Of a DNA stretch of 64,000 nt, positions 55,945-62,504 are shown in pieces; position 1 is the first letter of the stretch; every line of letters starts with the position of its first letter. This stretch comes from Opitutia bacterium (GTDB lineage: Bacteria; Verrucomicrobiota; Verrucomicrobiia; Opitutales; Opitutaceae). The notes under the pieces are model-generated. The model saw only the letters and a list, made by a program, of their open reading frames with translations, did not search any database and was not told where the DNA came from. The DNA is taken from contig CANJIU010000013.1 of assembly GCA_947474365.1 (NCBI GenBank), positions 1 through 64,000 on the forward strand, given 5' to 3'. The translations under genes and the position numbers were made by a program.

Positions 55945-56357
55945 GCCGCAGGCCCAGTCATCGGCGCCATCCGTTATTCCCGCTGACCGGCTTCAATTCT
56001 CCAAAGAGGTGGAATCCTATCTGGAGCGTCGGCAGGACTATTCCGCCCAAACTCGGCACGTGAGCGTCGGCAGCTACTGAGTTCGACGTGGCATGAATTT
56101 TCGTGCCGCGCCGGGGACACGGATTGGGTGGATCGAAATTCGAGGGCGATCTTTCCGACGTTGACGATGGCATCGGCCAGTGATTCTGGCACCCAATGTT
56201 TTTCCCAGATTCGATTCAGGTCGATCTTACGGCCCGATTTTTCGACGAGCCAGGCGAAGCGCATGCGCGACCGTCTGCGCGCAGACTTGCTGCGACGCGT
56301 CCCACCAAGTCTTCGGCGAGGACGGAGAACCGGTCGACGAACTACGAGATCGATGAT
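55945..56357. other. Degraded sequence between convergent genes
   Basis: No intact gene. A minus-strand frame (55974-56264) begins MRFAWLVEKSGRKIDLNRIW then EKHWVPESLADAIVNVG, which resembles the C-terminal part of AIPR abortive-infection proteins and then degenerates. A plus-strand frame to 56080 (EVESYLERRQDYSAQ) is unrecognised. A GCAGACTTGCTGCG palindrome at 56281-56294 repeats the hairpin text at 53466-53479. Confidence 0.4.
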
Positions 56358-58733
56358 CTACACACGATGTATCGCTAAGATTTCAGCGAGGCTAACTGCG
56401 AATGGTTCGGCGGATTGAAGCCCTGGTTTCTTTCCCTTCAGTGATTCGTAGCGCCATTTCCATCCTTCGTAGAATGCGTCTGGTTCGACATCGAAGACTG
56501 CATAGATCGCATCGGGTGAAGGCTGCAGCGGATAGCCATGCTTCAAGAGCTCGTTCCCGGTGAACACGCGTGGGCCACGCTGCTTGATCCTAAACATTCC
56601 GGGATGCGCTTTACTGCCCTGCGAATGTAGCAAGAGGTGCCGGGCGCCCGCAATCTCCGGCTCCAAACGTATCGACCCTCGCCGTGTGCCCGCGCGAAAA
56701 TTGTAGAGCCCAGATTTTCTGATCCAGGCGAGTTGTTCGTCGCTATCACACCAACCCACAAGAACAGGGTGATCTGCGGGAGGCGTCGAACGTAAGCCGC
56801 CCTCGGACTCCCGTTCTGGCACCGCAGCATTCACCGAGTCACTTTCGCGAGCATCCGCGTTGTGGTAAACGTTAAACCGATGAAACGTTCCCCGCTCTCG
56901 TGAAGTAGCCCTGTTCGCGACATGGGCGATGACTTCATCGAGGAATCGCGAGAGATGCTGGATGCCTACGGGCTGGCCTTCGCCGCCGGGTTTGATCGCA
57001 AACGCGCCAAGCCCCGGCAGGATCTCGTGAAAACCTTTGAACTCTGTCGGATCTGATCTCGCACCAGGGTAAATGATGTAAGCGCCCTCTGATCGGCGGA
57101 TCGCGTCCCGATACGCGTGCATTTTTAGCAGATCGGCTCGTCGGTAGGTCCCGCGACGCTCCTCCGAGCAGGTTTGAGCAATATCTTCATTCACGGGACC
57201 GAACAGCTCCGCGATATTCTCGACGCGATATTTTGCATCAAAGTGGATGTGAACCGCGAGTTCCTGAGCTTCGGCCTCAGTGAGGTCGAATCCATCGGGC
57301 CAAAAACTTAAAGTATAGTCGGGGCGCATTCGACGCGTCCACGAGCCTGCGATCGTATGTGCCGCGCTGTGCTGCTGCGTTCGATTGTAGGAAAAGCTAA
57401 CCTGAAGATGGCGAGGGTGCCGAGTGCATCTCCCCCGAAGTCCGAGTTCGTGGTGCGACTTCAATCTAAGGCTGAGACCGCCGTCGGAATGCTCGAACAA
57501 GTCATGCGCGAGGGGAACGGGTAATTCGAACTTGTCGCGGAATAGCCGCAAGAGCTGGAAGAAGACCCAATACTCGTAGAGCGCAGCCATGTCTCGTTTC
57601 CCCGCTGCGTAAATATCTTCGCCTCCTTGCCACATTAACTCAGCCGCGAGATCGAATTTCAGCCATGTTGTGAGAATTTCGCGGTAGCCCGGCTTGCGTT
57701 GCAGCACTGGGCTGCCGAGCGGAAGGAACTGTGGCACACCAACTCCCTTGAAGAAATCCTTGGATAGCACTTCCGCCAGCGTCTCCTTCATGCGCTGGAC
57801 GTTTCGACGTAGGCGCTGCCGGTCCGGTCCCTTCGATTTTCCGAGAAGCGCCTCGATGCGCTGGAGAAAGTCGGAGAAGTGCGAGAGCACATGCTTCACG
57901 AACCTATTCTCAGCGGTGTCCGTCGACTCGAAGTTCCGGCGCACCGACACGCAATGAGGCAGAGAAGGATGCGCTATTCCCAACCCCTTCATGGTGGCTG
58001 ATAACGGATGTGATTCGGCCAGATAAATACGGTTATTGCCGGTGGAGATTTGCCGAGCGAAATCCTTCCCGGGACGGCGGAGTCGAGAAATTGAGCGACG
58101 TTCTACGATGGAAAACAGGGTTTGGTGCGGGGCCGCAGTGATTCGCTCGAGCGCGGAAAGGAAAGGTTTCGAACCGAGGAGAGCGGAAAGAAATTCGATT
58201 TGCCGAGGCAGATTGTGCGGGTCGCTCCGGCTGGACGGCGCGATCCGCATGCGAGCGGTGGCTCGAAGATCGAAAAGCAGCTCGCTGCACTGTTCGGCGA
58301 TTGCCGAAAGCATACCGCGATAGTCCTCCCGATAGTTGATTTTCGCTGAAAGGATTTCGATGGCACCTCGGGCAACCACCTGCCCGGTGGCTGTTGCGCC
58401 TAACATTACTTGCAGCAATCCGGTCTCGATTCCCGTTTCGATCCGGCCGAGGGCCGGCCGAATCGAATTTGGTTTCACCAGACCGCTGGGCTGAACGCAA
58501 AGTTGGTCACCGTGGGCGAGCAGTTCGAAATCGTAGCCGCAACCTTCGAGCACCTGCACTTGTTCCTCACCGAACTCAATGGCCTCCGCCACGGTAAGAA
58601 TCCGAATTGTGGGTGGTTTCGCATCGCTCTGAACAATCCTGATTTTTGCTGCGAGACGCCCTTGCTCATCAAGGCACGCGACTTCGGCTTCTCGGGCGAA
58701 GCAGGCCATTTTAGGCCTCTGCGAAACTGACAA
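56358..58733 (-). CDS. mcrC: McrC-like DUF2357 PD-(D/E)XK nuclease subunit
   Basis: A 791-residue protein. The N-terminal half is DUF2357-like (LSAKINYREDYRGMLSAIA, ENRFVKHVLSHFSDFL). The nuclease core follows at about 460-500: RPDYTLSFW with the Asp, then HFDAKYRV with the D-x-K pair. This is the McrC/LlaJI-R2 type nuclease, which works with a McrB-like motor to cleave DNA. Its start overlaps the McrB-like gene by 23 bp. The C-terminal 200 residues are an extra domain (EPDAFYEGWKWRYESLKGKK) that may recognise DNA. It looks intact. Confidence 0.85.
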   Translation of the reverse strand: MSVSQRPKMACFAREAEVACLDEQGRLAAKIRIVQSDAKPPTIRILTVAEAIEFGEEQVQVLEGCGYDFELLAHGDQLCVQPSGLVKPNSIRPALGRIETGIETGLLQVMLGATATGQVVARGAIEILSAKINYREDYRGMLSAIAEQCSELLFDLRATARMRIAPSSRSDPHNLPRQIEFLSALLGSKPFLSALERITAAPHQTLFSIVERRSISRLRRPGKDFARQISTGNNRIYLAESHPLSATMKGLGIAHPSLPHCVSVRRNFESTDTAENRFVKHVLSHFSDFLQRIEALLGKSKGPDRQRLRRNVQRMKETLAEVLSKDFFKGVGVPQFLPLGSPVLQRKPGYREILTTWLKFDLAAELMWQGGEDIYAAGKRDMAALYEYWVFFQLLRLFRDKFELPVPLAHDLFEHSDGGLSLRLKSHHELGLRGRCTRHPRHLQVSFSYNRTQQHSAAHTIAGSWTRRMRPDYTLSFWPDGFDLTEAEAQELAVHIHFDAKYRVENIAELFGPVNEDIAQTCSEERRGTYRRADLLKMHAYRDAIRRSEGAYIIYPGARSDPTEFKGFHEILPGLGAFAIKPGGEGQPVGIQHLSRFLDEVIAHVANRATSRERGTFHRFNVYHNADARESDSVNAAVPERESEGGLRSTPPADHPVLVGWCDSDEQLAWIRKSGLYNFRAGTRRGSIRLEPEIAGARHLLLHSQGSKAHPGMFRIKQRGPRVFTGNELLKHGYPLQPSPDAIYAVFDVEPDAFYEGWKWRYESLKGKKPGLQSAEPFAVSLAEILAIHRV

Positions 58734-60285
58734 ACCCGTGAGTTCTTAGACGAGCGAGCATCCGCGTCACCTTGTCAAAACTCAAGGCGTAGTAGGCCTC
58801 ATCGGCGCGGAAGGTGGCGGTGCCATCCGGTCGCATGCCCAGGGGATCGAGACTTTCGTCTTCCAGTTTTGCCGCGTTAGCGGCGTCGGTTCGCGCGGCC
58901 TTGATATGATCGAACAAGCCGGATTCAGCATCCACGTTCCAGGTCCGGGCGCTGTGGCAGAGGATTGCGAGCGCGCTGAGTACGGGTTCGAGTTTTGCAC
59001 GCGCACCATGCAGGCGAGGCAATAGCTTCTGCACGATTTGAGCATCCATCGCGGAGCGGAAATTCCAATCATCCGCGCTTAACGCGCAATGGCCTTCGAT
59101 GAACGCCGCGATCTCTTTGGCGACGCGGAAACCGAACTCGGATTGGACAGCGGCAAGGACGTCGAAGAACAATAGAAGCTCTGCCTTTAGTTTTACCTGA
59201 GTTTCTTTCTCCGAAACCGAGCGTTGGCCGGCACGTGCAACGAAAGCCTGGCCAAAGGGAGCACCGCGACCGTCGAGCGTAGGCAGGGACACCGGTTTTG
59301 GATCGTCGAGGAACCCGGCCAATTCTCCGCCCGCGATGCGAAACTCGATGACGTTTGCGCGATCAAGAACTTTGGGCGAAAACATGTAAGTGGTCTCGTC
59401 GATGTTGACGGTACCAATGATAAACAGATTCGGCGGAAGTCTGATTTCGCCCGGTACCCCGTCGCGGACAGCGGGACTACCGTCGGCGGTCCGATCCGCG
59501 TGGAGATGGATAGGCTCATCCGACTCGAGCGCCGATAGCAGATCGGCGAAGTACCGCTCGACGTGCGAGAGGTTCATTTCGTCGAGGATGAGGAAGTGCG
59601 GCAGGTCCGGCTTCGACCCTGCTCGAAGGATCAGGTCGAGCGTCTTGGTCCGTAGGTAGCGGTTCGGATTCAATCCGTCCGCGTAGCCAAGAACCTGTTC
59701 ATTGCTGGTCCAATCCGCGCCGACTGAGACGACTTCGTAGGCGCGGTGAGTTGTGGCGCCGCCTTTTCTGACCTCTAGCAACGCACGAGCAGCCGGCTTA
59801 AGGTGGGAATCCCAGAAGATGGCATGGCGCGCAAATTTGGGCCCCTCTATCGAATCGTAACTCGCCAGAAATTTTTCGCGCAGTTCTTTTGACGGAATGT
59901 CCGCAAGGAGTGGATTGCGTTGGATAAAATCTGCCCACTCTTCGATCAGTCGGCGGGGAAGAATCACTTTCTCTTCATTTCGATTCCAGAACTCGACGGA
60001 CATTCGGTCTGCGTCCATGACGCGGTATGAGTCGTTGATCTGAGTGCCGACCTTGAACGGATCTGCAGATGAGACTGCTGAGCCCAGCCAACGAGCGAAT
60101 GATTGAGCGACTTTTGTTTTTCCGGACCCGCTCAACCCGGTAAGGATTAGGAATCGTTTTGCGAGGAGAGACGCGGTGAGCCTGTGAAGGAACTCCGGTT
60201 GCAGAACCAGACCCGCCGAAACGAAGTCTGCGTGACACGAAGAAACGAGATCGGTCAGTTTCGGATGGGTCATAGCGGCGACCAT
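58711..60285 (-). CDS. mcrB: McrB-like AAA+ GTPase of a restriction system
   Basis: A 524-residue AAA+ protein. Walker A is GLSGSGKT (50-57), Walker B is LILDEMNLSHVERYFADLL, and the McrB-specific NTxD-like segment is GTVNIDETTYMFSPKVLDR, with an arginine finger nearby. McrB-type motors hydrolyse GTP or ATP to translocate DNA for the McrC nuclease. There is no N-terminal modified-base-binding domain of the E. coli McrB kind, which fits LlaJI/BsuMI-type systems in which target choice lies elsewhere. Start 60285, or 60273. It overlaps the small gene upstream by 16 bp. Confidence 0.87.
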   Translation of the reverse strand: MVAAMTHPKLTDLVSSCHADFVSAGLVLQPEFLHRLTASLLAKRFLILTGLSGSGKTKVAQSFARWLGSAVSSADPFKVGTQINDSYRVMDADRMSVEFWNRNEEKVILPRRLIEEWADFIQRNPLLADIPSKELREKFLASYDSIEGPKFARHAIFWDSHLKPAARALLEVRKGGATTHRAYEVVSVGADWTSNEQVLGYADGLNPNRYLRTKTLDLILRAGSKPDLPHFLILDEMNLSHVERYFADLLSALESDEPIHLHADRTADGSPAVRDGVPGEIRLPPNLFIIGTVNIDETTYMFSPKVLDRANVIEFRIAGGELAGFLDDPKPVSLPTLDGRGAPFGQAFVARAGQRSVSEKETQVKLKAELLLFFDVLAAVQSEFGFRVAKEIAAFIEGHCALSADDWNFRSAMDAQIVQKLLPRLHGARAKLEPVLSALAILCHSARTWNVDAESGLFDHIKAARTDAANAAKLEDESLDPLGMRPDGTATFRADEAYYALSFDKVTRMLARLRTHGFVSFAEA

Positions 60286-60524
60286 TTTCCGTTCTCCAGA
60301 TACTCGATAAAGGCACAGCCGGCGTAGCCTTCGCCGAAATCGTCGAGCGGACCAAAGGCGCGCTGACTGGTCGCATCGTCGGAAACCCCCTCGTAATACG
60401 GGATTCGATCACCATCCAACAAACGGAAGCGATGGATCAATCGGGGCGCCTGCGCTTCATCAAAGTCCTGCGAGCAGACGCTGATCTTCTTGGCGCTCTC
60501 AAGATCGGTGGTGATTTTCCACAT
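60270..60524 (-). CDS. Small unknown protein in the McrBC operon
   Basis: An 84-residue protein from ATG 60524 (MWKITTDLESAKKISVCSQD). It is acidic and has no family I recognise; FIEYLENGKWSPL ends it. It overlaps mcrB by 16 bp and starts 7 bp after the truncated methyltransferase, so it is translationally tied to the motor gene. It could be a small accessory or regulatory subunit. The frame is open upstream to 60641, but that lies in the methyltransferase gene. Confidence 0.6.
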   Translation of the reverse strand: MWKITTDLESAKKISVCSQDFDEAQAPRLIHRFRLLDGDRIPYYEGVSDDATSQRAFGPLDDFGEGYAGCAFIEYLENGKWSPL

Positions 60525-60531
60525 CGTAAGT

Positions 60532-61077
60532 TTAATTGAAGGATGGGTCTGCCACAGTTGTCGAGATTCGGCAGCCGGGCCGGCCGTTGGCCCGGCCGAG
60601 GCTGCGCGCCTCGTACTGGACGGCGGTGAAATATCGGCCACCGGCGGCGGAGCGCAGGCCGAGGACGTTTTCGATCACGAAGACCTTCGGCTGGAAGTAT
60701 TCGACGTGGTCGAGGAAATTGCGGAAGAGATGGCGGCGGGAATCGTCCTTCAGCCGTTCCGAGCCGTGGTTCGAACCATCGCGCTGGCGGGCGGTGCTGA
60801 AGCCCTGGCAGGGCGGGCCGCCGACGATGACATCGACCGCACGGGTGCCGATGACGGCGGCGAGGGTCTCCGGCGTGAGCGAGGTAAGGTCGGCTTCGAG
60901 GGCGAAGGCGACGGGTTTGAGACCCGTGGGGCTCCTGGCTTGGAGATTGGCGCGGAGCGTGGCGACCGCTTGCGGGTTGAAATCGATTGCCGCAAGGCAG
61001 TCGAACCCGGCGCGCTGCATCCCCAGCGTGAACCCACCGCAGCCGCAGAACAGGTCGATGAACGTGGGCGCGCTCAT
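60532..61077 (-). pseudogene. Truncated C5-cytosine DNA methyltransferase
   Basis: A 181-residue product. Motif I (FIDLFCGCGGFTLG, 6-19), motif IV (GGPPCQGFS with catalytic Cys90) and motif VI (IENV at 135-138) are present. After about residue 161 the sequence changes to ANGRPGCRISTTVADPSFN and stops. Motifs VIII-X and the target recognition domain are absent; full enzymes are 330-450 residues. So modification is probably lost. Its ATG overlaps the stop of the regulator (ATGA at 61074-61077), as in C-protein-controlled systems. The coding frame itself has no internal stop. Confidence 0.85.
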
Positions 61078-61301
61078 CGGTCGATGCCATCACAGAGATC
61101 TGCGACAGTGGTTTTAAGCGCTTTGGAAATGCGCACGACGCTGCGGATCGTCGGATTGCGGCTACCGTTCTCAATGCCGCTGATGTAGGTCTGATCCAGC
61201 TCAGCGAGCTCGGAAAGCCGCTCTTGGGTAAGCTCGCGCTTCTCCCGGAGGCGGCGGACATTTTCGCCAAATCTCGTCAGAGCAATGTCCCGTTTCGCCA
61301 T
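61074..61301 (-). CDS. XRE-family controller (C-protein-like) regulator
   Basis: A 75-residue single helix-turn-helix protein: RFGENVRRLREKRELTQERL, then SELAELDQTYISGIENGSRN and TIRSVVRISKALKTTVADLC. Size and the YISGIENG segment match restriction-modification controller (C) proteins, which activate then repress their own operon. Two C-box-like sites lie 22-46 bp upstream. Its stop overlaps the methyltransferase start. It probably times expression of methyltransferase and nuclease genes. Confidence 0.9.
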   Translation of the reverse strand: MAKRDIALTRFGENVRRLREKRELTQERLSELAELDQTYISGIENGSRNPTIRSVVRISKALKTTVADLCDGIDR

Positions 61302-61322
61302 TGCTCAGACTAACAGCTAATC

Positions 61323-61347
61323 GACTATGAGTTAATCGACTATAAGT
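61323..61347 (-). promoter_or_regulatory. C-box pair upstream of the controller gene
   Basis: On the minus strand ACTTATAGTC (61347-61338) and ACTCATAGTC (61332-61323) are spaced 15 bp centre to centre, both followed by GATTA. They match the ACTYATAGTC consensus of C-protein operators. They lie upstream of the controller ATG at 61301. Confidence 0.8.
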
Positions 61348-61383
61348 AATAACTCGATTGGCCGCCGGTCCCGTGGCGTCATA

Positions 61384-61650
61384 ATGGCTCTCAGGACCAA
61401 AGACGAACGGGCCGTACGCTTTTCCACGCGCGGTCACCTGACCATACCGGCGGCATGGCGGCGGCGGTTCGGATCAAAGGGGCAAACGCGCGGCACGGTC
61501 GGGGTCACGGCGGCGGGCCTCCTGCCAAATCCGGGCGGCGGCGGCACCGGGCCTTCTCGTTCCTCGTTTTCTCAACCTTACCTCCTCGAAGGGTCGTGGA
61601 CGAACGAGCACGACGGGGCCCAAAACCTGATTTGCGCGTCAAGGCGGTAA
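61384..61650 (+). pseudogene. AbrB/MazE-type antitoxin remnant
   Basis: From ATG 61384 the product begins ALRTKDERAVRFSTRGHLTI then PAAWRRRFG and GTVGVTAAG, the swapped-hairpin AbrB fold, with GHLTIPAAWR resembling the usual KGQ-(IL)-x-IP. After about residue 50 it turns into G/S-rich unrelated sequence. No toxin gene follows. Divergent from the controller gene. Confidence 0.5.
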
Positions 61651-62036
61651 GAGACCGGCAGATTACCTGACCGCGACTCGCCCACTTGTGACGTTTGGAG
61701 TTCGAAGCACGGGCGATTGGCAGAAAGATGGGGGCAGAAAAATGAGGAGCGATCTTTCGTCAGCTTTTCTTGCCTCCATTTTTCTGTCGCGACCGGGCCG
61801 GCGCGCGCGGAAGAAGAGCCGTACAAATCAGGGGAGAACCACGAATGGACACCCATCAACCCGAATCCAGAGGAAGCCGGGGCAAAAACCGGAGCGAGAT
61901 ACCGTACACCGGTTGGCGACCTGCCCCCCTCTCATTTCCGGCTTGGTTTTATTCGCGTCGATTCGGATTCCCGAACCGGCGCGCCCCGGCAAACCCCACG
62001 CTTGCGGCCCGCGCCCGGCGCGTTCACGTTTCGCCC
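61651..62036. other. Intergenic region at right edge of the island
   Basis: It contains family B repeat B3 (61719-61788). The rest shows nothing I can name; open frames running through it lack coding features. The stretch GGGGAGAACCACGAATGGAC near 61831 resembles dispersed intergenic text but was not found elsewhere in the window. Confidence 0.5.
61719..61788. repeat. Family B palindromic repeat, copy B3
   Basis: Left arm GGCAGAAAGATGGGGGCAGA then AAAATG; right arm CTTTTCTTGCCTCCATTTTT then CTGTC. The arms are imperfect inverted repeats separated by about 17 bp, and the left arm matches B1 at 53121. Together B1/B2 and B3 bracket the defence island. Confidence 0.78.
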
Positions 62037-62228
62037 ATGGTATTCGCCGAGATCAAACCGCAGATCGAACAGCTCCCGCACGGCGAGCAGCTCAAGGCCA
62101 TCGCATTCTTGAAGCATTTGCTCCGCGCCGACAGCCCCGACTACCAGCGAGAGCTCGCGCAGCGCCACGCCGACATCGAAGCCGGAAAGAAAATCAGCCT
62201 GACCGACGCCAAGCGCCGCCTGGAATAA
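62037..62228 (+). CDS. Addiction-module antitoxin-like protein
   Basis: A 63-residue, mostly helical protein: EIKPQIEQLPHGEQLKAIAF, then RHADIEAGKKISLTDAKRRL. The AGKKIS..DAK ending is typical of RelB/addiction-module components that pair with ParE/RelE toxins. It lies 15 bp upstream of such a gene. ATG 62037 is the first start near the conserved helix; the frame runs open much further upstream through non-coding sequence. Confidence 0.72.
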   Translation: MVFAEIKPQIEQLPHGEQLKAIAFLKHLLRADSPDYQRELAQRHADIEAGKKISLTDAKRRLE

Positions 62229-62243
62229 ACCTGAGTCTCCGCT

Positions 62244-62501
62244 GTGCGCGACTTTGAGCTGATCTTGCACGAGCAGGCTTGGGCTGTGCTTGCCACCACC
62301 AAAGGCGCGGCGCGCCGCCGTGCGCTCGCCGCCCTCGAAGAGCTGAAAGCCACACCGCTACGCAAGGGAGATTTCAAGCAGCGCGACTCAACCGGCCGGA
62401 TGCACGAGGTTTCCCTCATCGATGAATGGTTGGTGACCTTTTGGGTCGATCATGCCGTTGCCGAAATTCGTGTCATCGACCTGGAACGAGCCGAAGACTG
62501 A
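62244..62501 (+). CDS. RelE/ParE-like toxin
   Basis: An 85-residue protein from GTG 62244. ILHEQAWAVLATTKGAARRR, then RMHEVSLIDEWLVTFWVDHA and EIRVIDLERAED give the compact beta-alpha pattern of ParE/RelE toxins, with the late EIRVIDLE strand. RelE toxins cut mRNA on ribosomes and ParE toxins poison gyrase; which applies cannot be told. The antitoxin gene is 15 bp upstream. Confidence 0.75.
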   Translation: MRDFELILHEQAWAVLATTKGAARRRALAALEELKATPLRKGDFKQRDSTGRMHEVSLIDEWLVTFWVDHAVAEIRVIDLERAED

Positions 62502-62504
62502 CCA

